Origin: Thioalkalivibrio sp. ALJ21 | GTDB taxonomy: Bacteria > Pseudomonadota > Gammaproteobacteria > Ectothiorhodospirales > Ectothiorhodospiraceae | Direction: 5' to 3' | NCBI RefSeq assembly: GCF_000378605.1 | Contig: NZ_KB905155.1 | Span: 1,054,001-1,118,000 of the forward strand | DNA: 64,000 nt | Part shown: positions 18,155-29,300 of the stretch, piece by piece | Layout of the letters: each line of letters starts with the position of its first letter | How positions within the stretch are numbered: the stretch's first letter is position 1 | Translations under genes and position numbers: made by a program | Notes under the pieces: model-generated | What the model was told of the DNA's origin: nothing | Seen by the model: the letters and a program-made list of their open reading frames with translations, nothing else | The model's database searches: none

Positions 18155-19642
18155 TCAGTCTTCCGAATCGGCCGGGACGATGATTTGCTCCTCGGCCTCC
18201 GCCTCGGCGGCATCCGGATCGCCGTCCTCCAGCACATCGTGCGGGATGGCGGCACTGTCCCAACCACCGCCCAGGGCGCGGAACAGCGTCGCGGTGGCCG
18301 CCAGGCGATCGCGCGAGGCCTCGGTCAGCGTCAGGCGCGCATCCAGCAGGGCCCGCCGCGCATCCAGCACCTCCAGATAGCCCACGAACCCGCCCAGATA
18401 GCGGCGCTCCGCGAGATCCAGGACCTCGACCCGCGCTCCGACCTCGCGCTGACGCACCTCCACCCGTTCGTGCGCCGCATTCAGCACGCTCCATGTATTC
18501 GCGACCTCTTCCAGGGCCTCCTGAATCGCCGCGCGGTATTCCAGCTCGGCGATATCGCGCTCGGCCTCCACGCCTTCGATCGTGGCGCGCCGCCGGCCGA
18601 AATCGAGGATCGGCACCGTGGACTCCGCCAGGAACTCCCAGAAGAACGAATCACTGGAGGAGAACTGGCTGACCCGGCTGACCTCCTGCCCGAACAGCGC
18701 GGCAAGGTTCAGGCTCGGCAGCCATTCCGCGCGGGCCACACCGATATCGGCATTGGCCGCAATCAGGCTGGCTTCCGCCGCGCGGATATCCGGCCGGCGG
18801 ATCATCAGGTCCGACGGCACCGAGTGCGGCAGCCCGGAAATCGTGTCCGGCAGGTCCTCCAGACCCTCGTCGCCGAGCCCCTCCAGACCCTCGACCACCG
18901 CCTCGGTATCCCCGACCAGGACCGCCAGCGCCCGGCGCTGCTGTGCGGCATCGGCGCGCAGGTCTGGCAGGCCCGCGCGGCTGGTCTCCAGCTCGGCCTG
19001 GGCCTGGCGCACGGTGAGATCGGTGGTGGCACCACTCTCGCGACGCGAGCGCTCCAGCTCCAGGGCCTCGATCTGGGACAGGATCGTCGCCTCGGTGGTC
19101 TCGATCTGCTCCTGCGTGGCGCGATAGTCGAAATAGGTACTGACCACATCGCTCACGACCGCCAAACGGGTGGCATCACGGGTAAACGCCGTGTTCAGCA
19201 GCTGCGCGCGGGCCGCTTCTTCCGAACGCGACAGCCGGCCCCAGAGATCGACCTCGTAGCTCAGCAGCGCCCCAATCGTGATCTCGGTTTCCGGGTCATC
19301 GCCCCCCGCCGGATACTCGCGTTCAAACTCCGCGACCCCGTCCAGCTGTGGAAACTGCTCGGCACGGCTCAGGCCCAGCACCGCGCGTGCCTGTACCACG
19401 CGCGCCGCGGCGATCTCGGCATCCACGTTGTTCTCCAGCGCCTCGCGCACCAGACGATCCAGCAGCGGGTCCTCGAACATCTCCCACCAGAACTCGGCAT
19501 CGGCGTAGTCGGCATCCATCTGGTCACCGATCTCCTCCGGCCACTCGTCCGGGAGCGTGACCTCCGGGCGCTCGTAATCCGGTCCGACCGCACAGCCCGC
19601 CAGCAGCGCGGCCGCGGAAATCCCCAACAGCGTCCTACGCAT
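18155..19642 (-). CDS. Outer-membrane channel lipoprotein of RND efflux system (NodT/OprM family)
   Basis: A 495-residue outer-membrane factor. The N-terminus MRRTLLGISAAALLAGC carries a lipobox (LAGC), so the mature protein is a lipoprotein. CAVGPDYERPEV is the common NodT/OprM start. Two OEP repeats follow, with long coiled helices. It forms the TolC-like exit duct for the RND pump encoded immediately upstream and overlaps that gene by 8 bp. The C-terminal tail is very acidic (DGDPDAAEAEAEEQ), in keeping with a halophilic lifestyle. Substrates cannot be deduced. Confidence 0.93.
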   Translation of the reverse strand: MRRTLLGISAAALLAGCAVGPDYERPEVTLPDEWPEEIGDQMDADYADAEFWWEMFEDPLLDRLVREALENNVDAEIAAARVVQARAVLGLSRAEQFPQLDGVAEFEREYPAGGDDPETEITIGALLSYEVDLWGRLSRSEEAARAQLLNTAFTRDATRLAVVSDVVSTYFDYRATQEQIETTEATILSQIEALELERSRRESGATTDLTVRQAQAELETSRAGLPDLRADAAQQRRALAVLVGDTEAVVEGLEGLGDEGLEDLPDTISGLPHSVPSDLMIRRPDIRAAEASLIAANADIGVARAEWLPSLNLAALFGQEVSRVSQFSSSDSFFWEFLAESTVPILDFGRRRATIEGVEAERDIAELEYRAAIQEALEEVANTWSVLNAAHERVEVRQREVGARVEVLDLAERRYLGGFVGYLEVLDARRALLDARLTLTEASRDRLAATATLFRALGGGWDSAAIPHDVLEDGDPDAAEAEAEEQIIVPADSED

Positions 19643-22600
19643 GCGTTCCGGCCTCCTTCGAGTCGTCCGTGTCGCGCGGGCGCTTGCTCAGACGCTCCAG
19701 GCCACTGGAAATAACGAAATAGAACAGGGGCACGAACAGCAGCGCGAGGAAGGTCGCACTCAGCATGCCGCCGATGATGCCGATACCGATCGCGTGCTGG
19801 CTGTTCGCCCCCGCGCCGGAGGCCAGCGCCAGCGGCACCGCGCCGAGGATGAACGACATGGCCGTCATCATGATCGGCCGGAAACGCAGCCGGGCCGCCT
19901 CCACCGAGGCATCGAACAGGCTCAGCCCCTCTTCGCGCTTGTTCTGCGCGAACTCGACAATCAGGATCGCGTTCTTGGCCGCCAGCGAGACCAGCACCAG
20001 CAGGCCGATCTGGAAGTAGATCCCGTTCTCCTGCCCGGTCAGCCAGATGGCCACCAGGGCCCCGAAGATCGCGAACGGCACCGCCATCAAGACCGCCAGT
20101 GGCAGGCTCCACCGCTCGTACTGCGCGGCCAGAATCAACACCACGAAGACCACGCCCAGCACGAAGGCGAGCACGGACGTCCCGGCCGCCTGTTGCTCCA
20201 GATACTCCGCGCCGGTCCAGCTCAGCAGGTAGTCATCCGACAGGGTCTCGTCGACCACCGCCTCCAGCGCCTGTATCGCATCCCCCGAGCTGTAGCCGGG
20301 TGCGGGCTCGCCCATGATCCGCGCGGCCGGGAACACGTTGAAGCGCTCCACCTCGTCCGGCCCCTGTACCCGCTCGACCGACACCAGACTGGACAGCGGC
20401 ACCAGGTCGCCGGCATCCGAACGCACAAAGATACGGTCCAGATCATCCGGGCTCCGCCGATAATCGGCCTCGGCCTGCATCTGCACCTGCATCACCCGGC
20501 CGAACAGCGAGAAGTCGTTGATGTAGACCGCACCAAAGGTGCTCTGCATCGCATCGAACACGTCCGCGAGCGGCACCCCGGCGGCAAAGGCACGTTCGCG
20601 ATCCACATCGGCGTCGTAACGCGGCACCTCGATATTGAGCGAGGTGCGCACATCCGCCAGCTCCGGGCGCTCCGCGGCTGCCTCAATGACCGCCTCGGCC
20701 CGCTCGCGCATGGTCTCCGAGTCATCCCCCACCCGGCTTTGCAGGTAGGCCTCGAATCCGCCCGTCGTGGAGATCCCGGTGATCGGCGGCGGATTGAACG
20801 CGCGGATCGTTGCCTCCGGCTGGCGTTCGCCATCGGCGACCAGACGGTCGATCACCGCGTCGCTGCTCTGATCGTCGCCGCGACGCTCGGACCAGTCATT
20901 GAGCGTCACGTAGGCCGCGCCGGCATAGGTCTTCATCCCATCGGACAGCAGATCCATCCCGGAGAAGGCCACGACATCCGCGGTATCGTCGTACTCCAGC
21001 GCCTCCTCGCCCAGGCGATCCATCACGCCACGGGTGCGCTGCAGCGAGGCCGCGGCGGGCAGTTCGGCGGCCGCGAACACATAGCCCTGGTCCTCCTGCG
21101 GCACCAGCCCGCCAGGCACGATCCGGAACAGCACCACGATCGCCACCAGCAGCAGCGCGAACAGGCCCATGCCGACGAAATTGCGCCGCAGCAGGAAGCG
21201 CACGCCCACCATGTAGGCGGCGGTAAAACGGTCGAATGCGCTGTTGAACCAGCGAAACGGAAAGGCCGGTCGGCGTGGCTTGTCGGACAACAACCGTGCG
21301 CACATCGCCGGGCTCAAGGTCAGCGCGACGATCCCCGAGATCCCCACCGACACCGCGATGGTGATCGCGAACTGCTGATACATCTGCCCGCTGAATCCAC
21401 CGATAAAGGCGACCGGCACGAACACCGCGATGGTGACTAGCGTCATCGCGATAATCGGTGTGGCCACCTCGTCCACGGTCTGATAGGCCGCATCGACGGC
21501 CTTCATCCCCTGCTCGCGCATCAGCCGCTCGGTGTTCTCGAGCACAATGATCGCGTTGTCCACCACGATCCCGATCGCCAGCACCAGCCCGAACAGCGTC
21601 AGCATGTTCGCGGAAAAGCCGAGCACGTACATCCCGGCCAGCGTCCCGATCAGCGAGACCGGTACCGCGATGATCGGCACGGCCGTGGCCCGGAACGTCT
21701 GCAGGAACAGATACACCACCGCGACCACCAGGATCAGCGCCTGCACCAGGGTCAGCAGTACGCGCTGCACCGACTGGTCGATGAATATCGTGGTATCGAA
21801 CGGGATCGAGTATTCCAGCGAGTCCGGGAAACGGGGCTCCAGTTCCTCCAGGATCTCGCGCACCCCGCGCGCCGTCTCCAGCGCGTTGGCGCCGGGCTCC
21901 AGGTAGATCCCCACCGGCACCGTCGACTGGCCGTTGTGCTTGGCCTCGAAGTTGTAGAAGTGCGCGCCCAGCTCCACCCTCGCCACATCCCCCAGCCGCA
22001 GCGCGGAGCCGTCCGGTGCGCTGCGCAGGATCACCTGCTCGAACTCCTCCTCCTCGGAGAACCGTTCGGGGGTCGTCACCGCGTAGGTAAAGTCGATCGT
22101 GTTGTCCATCGGCTCGGCCCCGAACTGGCCGGCCGCGTACTGCTCGTTCTGCTCCTGGATCGCGGAGCGGATGTCACTGGCGGTCAGGTCGTACTCCGCC
22201 ATCTGGTCCGGCTGCAGCCAGATCCGCATCGAATAGATCTGCGCGCCAAAGAAGGTCTGGTCGCCAACCCCCGGCGCGCGCCGCAGCTCGGCATAGACAT
22301 TGCGCCAGACGTAGTCACTGATAAAACGGTTGTCGAGGCTGCCGTCCGACGAGGTGAACGTGATCATCTGCAGCATCGACGGGGCGCGCTTCTCCACCGC
22401 GATTCCGGCGCCGGTCACCGTCTCCGGCAGGCGCCCCATCGCGCCTTCGACTTCGTTGCTGACGTTGATCGCGGCGATGTCGGGGTCGGTCCCGACCTCG
22501 AAGGTAACGATCAGCTCCATGTCGCCGTCGTCGGTGGACTTCGAGCGCATGTACGCCATGTTGTCCACGCCATCGACCGTCGCCTCGATCGGGGCGGCCA

Positions 22601-22781
22601 CCGTCTCCGCCACCGCTTCGGCGCTCGCGCCGGGATAACTGGCGGTCACGATCACCTTCGGCGGCAAGATGTCGGGATACTGGTCGACCGGGAGCAGCAG
22701 GGCCGAAGACAGCCCCGCCAGCACGAACAGGATCGAGATGACCGAGGCCAGTACCGGCCGGCCGATGAAGAAGCGCAGCAT
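19635..22781 (-). CDS. RND multidrug efflux permease (HAE1/AcrB family)
   Basis: A 1048-residue inner-membrane proton-driven exporter of the AcrB/MexB type. It begins MLRFFIGRPVLASVISILFVLAG (TM1). The proton-relay segment GIVVDNAIIVLENTERL in TM4, GGFSGQMYQQFAITIAVSVGISG and TLSPAMCARLL are standard. Two large periplasmic porter loops have the usual sizes, and TM10-12 include GLLVLVSLAAKNAILIVEFA. The order adaptor-permease-outer-membrane factor is complete and overlapping, so the whole tripartite pump is one operon. No TetR-type repressor is adjacent. Confidence 0.96.
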   Translation of the reverse strand: MLRFFIGRPVLASVISILFVLAGLSSALLLPVDQYPDILPPKVIVTASYPGASAEAVAETVAAPIEATVDGVDNMAYMRSKSTDDGDMELIVTFEVGTDPDIAAINVSNEVEGAMGRLPETVTGAGIAVEKRAPSMLQMITFTSSDGSLDNRFISDYVWRNVYAELRRAPGVGDQTFFGAQIYSMRIWLQPDQMAEYDLTASDIRSAIQEQNEQYAAGQFGAEPMDNTIDFTYAVTTPERFSEEEEFEQVILRSAPDGSALRLGDVARVELGAHFYNFEAKHNGQSTVPVGIYLEPGANALETARGVREILEELEPRFPDSLEYSIPFDTTIFIDQSVQRVLLTLVQALILVVAVVYLFLQTFRATAVPIIAVPVSLIGTLAGMYVLGFSANMLTLFGLVLAIGIVVDNAIIVLENTERLMREQGMKAVDAAYQTVDEVATPIIAMTLVTIAVFVPVAFIGGFSGQMYQQFAITIAVSVGISGIVALTLSPAMCARLLSDKPRRPAFPFRWFNSAFDRFTAAYMVGVRFLLRRNFVGMGLFALLLVAIVVLFRIVPGGLVPQEDQGYVFAAAELPAAASLQRTRGVMDRLGEEALEYDDTADVVAFSGMDLLSDGMKTYAGAAYVTLNDWSERRGDDQSSDAVIDRLVADGERQPEATIRAFNPPPITGISTTGGFEAYLQSRVGDDSETMRERAEAVIEAAAERPELADVRTSLNIEVPRYDADVDRERAFAAGVPLADVFDAMQSTFGAVYINDFSLFGRVMQVQMQAEADYRRSPDDLDRIFVRSDAGDLVPLSSLVSVERVQGPDEVERFNVFPAARIMGEPAPGYSSGDAIQALEAVVDETLSDDYLLSWTGAEYLEQQAAGTSVLAFVLGVVFVVLILAAQYERWSLPLAVLMAVPFAIFGALVAIWLTGQENGIYFQIGLLVLVSLAAKNAILIVEFAQNKREEGLSLFDASVEAARLRFRPIMMTAMSFILGAVPLALASGAGANSQHAIGIGIIGGMLSATFLALLFVPLFYFVISSGLERLSKRPRDTDDSKEAGTHA

Positions 22782-24085
22782 CAGTCGGACGCCTCGTCGG
22801 CGTCGGAATCATCCAGACCCGGCTCGGCGCCATTGCCCACGCCGTCCAGGATGTCCTCGACCGCATCGGCCTCGGTCTCCGGATCCATCACCTCGTCCAG
22901 CAGATCCGGCGCCACCTCCGGCAGCACGCCCGGTGACACGGCTTCCTCCGTCTCGCGCGGGGCGTCCTGGGGATCGATCCGTTCGCCCTCTTCGACACCG
23001 GCCACGCCCCCGACCACGATCCGATCGCCATCGCTCAGCCCGGCGGTGACCAGAAAGTCCTCGTCCAGGTCCATACCAATCTGGATCGGCCGCACATGCG
23101 GGATGTCATCGTCGTCGACCACATACACCGCGGCCCCTTCGGACCCCTCGATCACCGCGGCATGAGGCACGCGCATGCCGTGTCCCGCCATCAACCCGCT
23201 CAGGGTCACGCGCACGAACTGCCCCGGCAGCAACTGGACCTCGCGGTTGGGGAACAGCGCGCGTACCTCGACCATGCCCGTGGCCTCGTCCACCGCGGCC
23301 TCGGTCACGTCGATCTGCCCCTGATGCGGGTACAACGAGCCATCCGGCAGGGTCAGCACTACGGTCAGGCCAACGCCGGAACGGATCTGCGGCCCATAGG
23401 CCGTCAGATGGCCCTCGGGGATCGCGAAGTCGGTACGGATGGGGTCGAGCTGGGTCACGGTGGTCAGCAGGTCACCGGCCTGCAGCAGGCTGCCTTCCGG
23501 GCGCTCCTCCAGCCCCGCAACCCCTTCCAGCGGCGCCGTCACGGAGGTGTAATCCAGATCCAGCTGGGCCTCCGCCAGCGCCGCCTCGGCCTCAGCGACC
23601 GCGGCGTCACCCAGCTCCAGTTGCGAGCGGGCCTCATCGCGCTCACGGCCACTGGCAGCGTTGTCCTCGTACAGGTCCAGCACGCGCTCCCACTCGCGCT
23701 CGGCCTGGCGCTTCTCGGCCTCGGCGCGCTCCAGGCTGGCCTGCGCGCTGCGCACCTGAACGGCATAGGGCGAGGGGTCGATGCGGAACAGCTCGGTACC
23801 GCGCTCCACCATCTCGCCCTCTTCGTAGCGCCGGCTCTCGAGCACACCCGAGACCCGCGCACGCACCTCTACTGCGCGCGGGCTGCGGGTGCGCGCCGTG
23901 TAGGTGCGGGAGATCGAGACGAGTTCGCTCTCCATCTCCCGCACCGGCACCTCGACCGCCTCGGGTTCGGCATCGTCTTCGTCGTCGGATTCCGCCGCGC
24001 AACCGGGCAGGACAAGGGCCAGCAAAAGGGCCAGTAGAGGAATGCTCAGGGCCGGAAAGGGGGCGGCCAGTCGCAGGTGGTGCAT
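22781..24085 (-). CDS. RND efflux periplasmic adaptor (membrane fusion protein)
   Basis: A 434-residue AcrA/MexA-type adaptor and the first gene of the efflux operon. The N-terminus has a hydrophobic segment and a lipobox (VLPGC), so it is probably lipid-anchored. The lipoyl half motifs, RARVSGVLESRRYEEGEMVERG and the symmetric VTAPLEGVAGLEE part, flank a helical hairpin (about residues 100-170). The beta-barrel and membrane-proximal domains follow. Acidic runs at both ends are striking (ESDDEDDAEPEAVE and a roughly 50-residue acidic tail). Its stop overlaps the permease start by 1 bp. Confidence 0.94.
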   Translation of the reverse strand: MHHLRLAAPFPALSIPLLALLLALVLPGCAAESDDEDDAEPEAVEVPVREMESELVSISRTYTARTRSPRAVEVRARVSGVLESRRYEEGEMVERGTELFRIDPSPYAVQVRSAQASLERAEAEKRQAEREWERVLDLYEDNAASGRERDEARSQLELGDAAVAEAEAALAEAQLDLDYTSVTAPLEGVAGLEERPEGSLLQAGDLLTTVTQLDPIRTDFAIPEGHLTAYGPQIRSGVGLTVVLTLPDGSLYPHQGQIDVTEAAVDEATGMVEVRALFPNREVQLLPGQFVRVTLSGLMAGHGMRVPHAAVIEGSEGAAVYVVDDDDIPHVRPIQIGMDLDEDFLVTAGLSDGDRIVVGGVAGVEEGERIDPQDAPRETEEAVSPGVLPEVAPDLLDEVMDPETEADAVEDILDGVGNGAEPGLDDSDADEASD

Positions 24086-24145
24086 GAATGCTTCTCCCGC
24101 TGATCCGGGCGCGCCCGGAGTCCACCCCCGTCAGGGGCGCAAAAC

Positions 24146-24161
24146 TGTGATTGCCATCACG
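24146..24161. promoter_or_regulatory. CRP-like palindrome upstream of the efflux operon
   Basis: TGTGATTGCCATCACG matches TGTGA-N6-TCACA at 9 of 10 positions. It lies about 60 bp upstream of the adaptor gene start, in the 228-bp gap between the efflux operon and recD. This is a family-consensus match only. Confidence 0.35.
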
Positions 24162-24313
24162 CCAAAAAGTCGCAGTCGTCGAAAATACGGACCGGAATTC
24201 GATGAAAAACCGGCCTGAATGGCGCTAAGACGGCTCGTGAAACCACCCTAGCGTGCCCCGGCGCCGAAGGTAAACAACCCTTGTTATTGCGCATCTACCT
24301 GATCAGAGGGCCG

Positions 24314-26353
24314 CTACAGCCATGTGCGCAAGCCGCCACTGCGCCGCGTCGGCTGCCGGCTCGCCTGCTGCAGCACCCCCGCCTGTGGCTCGAACAGGCT
24401 CAGCCAGCCGCTCGCGCGCGTGATTGCGGTGTAGGCCAGCTCGCGCGTCAGCAGCGGGCTCTCCGGCGGGGGCAGCAGGAACGCGACATGCTCGAACTCC
24501 GAGCCCTGGGACTTGTGCACCGTCAGCGCGAACGCCGTCTCCACGGACTCCAGGCGCTGCGGGATCATCCAGCGCACATGCCCGTCCGCCGCAACGAAGG
24601 CGACCCGCAGGGCCGTTTCCGTCGCATCGTCCGCGCCCGGTTCGGCATCGCCCCGGGCCAGCCAGGCGGGCACGCGCAGGGTCACGCCGATGTCGCCGTT
24701 GATCAGCCCCAGCGCGTAGTCGTTGCGTGTGACGATCACCGGGCGGCCCTCGTACCAGGCACCCTCCGCCTGCAATACACCACGCGCCGTCAGCGCCCCG
24801 GCAACGCGCCGGTTCATCCGGTCCACGCCCCAGGGGCCCTCACGCACGGCGCACAGCAACTGGAAGCGCCCGTGCTCGCGCAGGGTGCCGCGCGCCCATT
24901 CCTCCCACGCGCCGCGCGCATCGCGGGATGCCGGGCGTCCGGCCGTCAAATGCTCCAGATAGCGGACCACCCCGAACGGTGCGGCGTCGGCATGTCCGGC
25001 CCCGTCCAGCACCCGCCGCAGCAGGTCCGGATCGTCCGGGCCCTGCAGCACCGCCGCGTGGACATCCTCGCCCGGGTGGCCCGTCACCTCGGCCGTGCCG
25101 TCATTCACCGCGGCGGCCAGGCGGCCGATCCCGCTGTCCGCGCCGAAGCGTCGGCTGCGCCGCAGCATCGCCACATGCTGGTCCAGTGCGCGTCCGTCCT
25201 CGTCCACATAGCCGGCCGGCAGCTCCAGCCCGGCTACCTCGCGCAGCCAGGCGGCCGTCTGCGGCGTGTAATGCCCGCCGTCGGCCCGCGCGCACAGCTC
25301 GCCCAGCACCGCCCCGGCCTCCACCGAGGCGAGCTGGTCGCGATCGCCCAGCAGCACCAGCCGCGCATGGGCCGGCACCGCGGCCATCAGGCTGGCCATC
25401 AGCTCCAGATCCACCATCGAGGCCTCGTCCACCACCAGCACATCCACCGGCAGCGGATTGCGCGCATCGTGGCGGAAGCGCCGGGTATCGGGCCGCGCAC
25501 CCAGCAGGCGGTGCAGCGTGACGACCTCGCGCGGGATCGCGGCGCGCAGGCGCTCGCCACCGGGGAAGCGTTCCAGCCCCAGCGCGTCCACCGCTCCCGC
25601 GACCGAGGCGTTCAGCCGTGCGGCGGCCTTGCCGGTCGGCGCCGCCAGGCGGATGCGCAGCGGCTCGCCCTCGCCCTGCAGGCCCTGTAGCAGCGCGAGC
25701 AGTTGCAGCACCGTGTAGGTCTTGCCGGTGCCCGGCCCCCCGGTAATCACGCTGAAGGCGGACCCGGCCGCCAATACGCAGGCCAGGCGCTGCCAGTCCG
25801 GCTCGCCATCGCCCTCCTCGACCGGACCGAACAGACGATCCAGCCAGGTGCGCAGCACATCCGTATCCAGCCCTTCGCGCCAGGCCGGCTGTTCGCGCAG
25901 GCGCCCGGCCACCGCCTCCCCGATCCGGCGCTCGGCCTCGCGGTAGCGGCGCAGATACAGTCGGTCCTGCGCCCGCACCAGAGGAGTCCCCGCGTCCGCG
26001 TCGACACCGCAGATCCGATGGCCTTCCAGCGCGGCGTCGAGCGCCGCACGGTCCAGGCCACGCAGGACATCCGAGGGCCGCGGCAGCCCCCGCTCCGCGC
26101 CCTCCGGCGGCAGCGACAGCATCCGGTCCGGGGCCTCCAGCAGGCCGTCGAGGTCCAGGCAGACATGCCCGCGCCCGGCCTGGTGGCTGGTCAACGCCGC
26201 CAGCAGCAGCGTCAGCGGCGGTGCGGCGGGCACCTGTTCGCGCAGAAAACGCACCAGCACGCGGTCGACGCCGCGCACCCAGCCCGCATGCTCCCACTCC
26301 CCGAGCAGATCCAGCAGCGCCTCGGTGTCCTGCAATGCGCGCTCGGCCGTCAT
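24314..26353 (-). CDS. recD: Exodeoxyribonuclease V alpha subunit RecD
   Basis: RecD is the fast 5'-3' helicase of RecBCD. The 679-residue protein has a RecBC-binding N-terminal region and Walker A GGPGTGKTYTV (about residues 185-195). The DEASMVDL Walker B, LLGDRDQLASVEAG and the C-terminal TVHKSQGSEFEHV helicase motifs follow. The start ATG at 26353 overlaps the recB stop (ATGA), so translation is coupled. The frame is open upstream inside recB, but that part is not RecD-like. The order recC-recB-recD lacks the ptrA gene found in E. coli. Confidence 0.95.
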   Translation of the reverse strand: MTAERALQDTEALLDLLGEWEHAGWVRGVDRVLVRFLREQVPAAPPLTLLLAALTSHQAGRGHVCLDLDGLLEAPDRMLSLPPEGAERGLPRPSDVLRGLDRAALDAALEGHRICGVDADAGTPLVRAQDRLYLRRYREAERRIGEAVAGRLREQPAWREGLDTDVLRTWLDRLFGPVEEGDGEPDWQRLACVLAAGSAFSVITGGPGTGKTYTVLQLLALLQGLQGEGEPLRIRLAAPTGKAAARLNASVAGAVDALGLERFPGGERLRAAIPREVVTLHRLLGARPDTRRFRHDARNPLPVDVLVVDEASMVDLELMASLMAAVPAHARLVLLGDRDQLASVEAGAVLGELCARADGGHYTPQTAAWLREVAGLELPAGYVDEDGRALDQHVAMLRRSRRFGADSGIGRLAAAVNDGTAEVTGHPGEDVHAAVLQGPDDPDLLRRVLDGAGHADAAPFGVVRYLEHLTAGRPASRDARGAWEEWARGTLREHGRFQLLCAVREGPWGVDRMNRRVAGALTARGVLQAEGAWYEGRPVIVTRNDYALGLINGDIGVTLRVPAWLARGDAEPGADDATETALRVAFVAADGHVRWMIPQRLESVETAFALTVHKSQGSEFEHVAFLLPPPESPLLTRELAYTAITRASGWLSLFEPQAGVLQQASRQPTRRSGGLRTWL

Positions 26354-29300
26354 GCCCGGGCCTCCTGTGGCCGGTCCGGCCCCTCGGCAAACCAGCCGTC
26401 CAGTTGCTCGATCAGCGCCCGCGGCGGGCAGTCGTGGAACACGCCGCGCCCCGGCGCATCGATCCCGCGCAGGAACAGGTACACCCCGCCCCCCATGTGG
26501 CGGTCGTAGTCGTACCCCGGCATCCGCGCCTGAAGCTGGCGATGCAGGGCCAGGGTGTAGATCACCAGCTGCAGGTCGTAGCGGTGCTCCAGCACGGCAT
26601 CGCGCAGGCGCTCGGGCACATAGGCCTCGGGGCCGGGTCCCAGCCAGTTGGACTTGTAGTCGGCGACGTAATAGCGGCCCTCGTGCTCGAAGACGAGATC
26701 GACAAAACCCTTGAGCATCCCGTTCAGCAGCCGGTCGCCCGCCGGCGGCCGGGGCTGTCCGGGCAGCAACTGCTCGCGCACGGCGGCATCCAGCCGTCGG
26801 CTCTGCAGCCAGCGCGTCTCGAACAGGAACTCGAGTTCCGGCTGATACACGCCCAGCCCGTCCAGGCGGAACGCGCCACCGGAGGCCAGCGCGTACTCGG
26901 CCGTAATCAGCCGGCGCATCCAGTCCTGCACGACGGGGGTCCAGTCGCCCCAGTCGCGCTGTTCGCAGCGCTTTTGCACCTCGTCGTCCAGTCGGACGCG
27001 ATCGGCGACGACCGCCGTCCAGCCCTGCTCGGCCGCCCATTCCAGAAGGCCATGCAGGAAGGTCCCCGGGGCTGGCCCGCGCGGGAAGTCGTGCAGCCCT
27101 CCAGCCACCGGCACCTCGGGCGACGGGTCATGCCCGGTCCCGGGTCCGACCGCGCTCTCGCGCAGCATGTCCTCCAACGCGGAATCCGGGGCCACCGGGT
27201 CGGCGACCAGCGGCGCCGGCGCATCCGCCTCGTCCGGGTGCGCAATCGCGCTGTAGCTCGCCACCCACCAGGGCTCGCGTACCGGGCGGGTCGGGGTACG
27301 GGCGCGCCCGGGGACCGCCATCTGCTGTGCCAGCCGCACGCTCGCGGCCGTGATCTCGGGCAGGGGTTCGATCGCAATCGCCGCCTCGTCGCCTCGGGCC
27401 GCCTGCAGCCGGTCCTCCAGCTCGCCGTTCGGCATCGGTTCCGGGCCACTCAGCAGATAGCCGACCGCACTGCGGTGCAGCTCGTTCTCCTTGCGCCCGC
27501 CCGGGGCAATCGGCGCCAGCCCCATCCAGCAGGCGTGGCGCGCACGGGTCATGCCCACATACAGCAGGCGCAGGTCCTCGGCCAGGCGCTCGCGATCGGC
27601 GCGCTCCTGGGCCCGGGCATCCATGCTAAAGATCCAGCGTGGCTCGCCGCCCGGCGGGCGATCGATACGCGGCACGTCCTTCTTCGGGTCGACCGCCCGA
27701 AACCAGGACACAAACGGCAGGAACACCAGCGGGTACTCCAGCCCCTTGGATTTGTGCAGCGTGACCACCTTGACCAGGTCCTCGTCGCTCTCCAGGCGCA
27801 GCACCTGCTCGTCCGCCTTCGCACGATCCCCCTCGCGGTGCTCGACCAGGTGCCGGATCAGTGCCTGCTCGCCGTCCAGCTCGGCGGCCGCGCGCTGCAG
27901 GAGTTCGCTCAGATGCAGCAGGTTGGTCAGCGCGCGCTCGCCATCGGCACTGGCCAACAGCCGGCGCGGCACGTCGAAGTCGTGCAGCAGGCGACGCAGC
28001 ATGGGCAGCACACCGCGCGTCTGCCACAGGCGGCGGTACTCGCGGAACTGCTCGACGCGGTGTTCCCAGCGCAGTTCGTCGGTGGTCAGCCGGTGCAGAT
28101 CGGCCAGCGACTGCCCCAGCGTCGGAGTCGCCAGCGCCGCGCGCAGCAGGCGCTCGCTGGTCGGCTCGGCACAGGCCCGCAGCCAGCGCAGCAGGTCCCC
28201 TGCCTCCGGCGTCGCGAACACCGATTCGCCCTCGGACAGGTACACGCTGCGCACCCCTCGTGCGCGCAGCGCCTCCTGCATGATGCGGGCCTCCACCTTG
28301 CTGCGCACCAGCACGGCGATATCCCGCGGACGCACCGGCCGCAGCGCGTCTGAATCGCGAAAGCCGCAGGTCCCGTCCGTCCCGCCATTGAGCAGGCGCA
28401 CCATCTGCTCGGCCGCAGCCGTGGCCATCCGCTCGCGATAGACACCGGTGCCGACCGACGTGCCCGGATCCATGCACCACAGGTTCAGCGCCGGCACCTC
28501 GGCCCCGTCCTGTTCCAGGCGTTCGCCGCGATCCTGGGCGTCCACCACGTGGAACGGCAGCTCGCCGGCATCGCCCTGGCCAAACAGGAACGCACCCTCC
28601 GGCCAGCCGTCGGCATGGGCGAACAGGCGGTTCACCGCGCCGACCAGGCGCGCGGTCGAGCGGAAGTTGCGCGGCAGCGTGTAGTGGCGCCCGGCGGTGG
28701 CGCGGCGTGCCTTCAGGTAGCTGTGGATGTCCGCACCGCGAAAGCCGTAGATCGCCTGCTTCGGGTCACCGATCAGCAGCAGGCCCTGCTCGGCCGGGTT
28801 GTCCTCGATGCGGTAGACGCGTTCGAGGATGCGGTACTGCACCGGGTCGGTGTCCTGGAATTCGTCCACCAGCGCGACCGGGAACTGGCGCCGCAGGGTC
28901 TCGGCCAGGGCCTCGCCGCCGGGACCCTCCAGGGCATCGCGCAGGCGCAGCAGCAGGTCGTTGAACCCCATCTGTACCCGCACGCGCTGGGCCTGGCGGA
29001 ACTGGAGATCGATCTCCACGGCCGCTGCCTGCAGCAGGCGTTCGCTGTCGTCCGCGCAGACCTCGGCGGCGGCATTGAGCGCGGCAAATGCCGGGTGCAG
29101 GTTGTCCGGCAGGGACTTGCCCTTCTTCAGTCGTTCGGCCATCCCCGCCGCGGACATACGTTCCAGCACAGGCGTCGTGCCGACCTTGTCCGGCAGCAGT
29201 GCGGCCGGGTCTTCGGCCCAGGCATGCATCACCGCGATCAGCTCGTCCGGCTTCTGGTACTTCGTGCCTAGAAGCACGCTCGCGTGCAGCGCGCGGAACT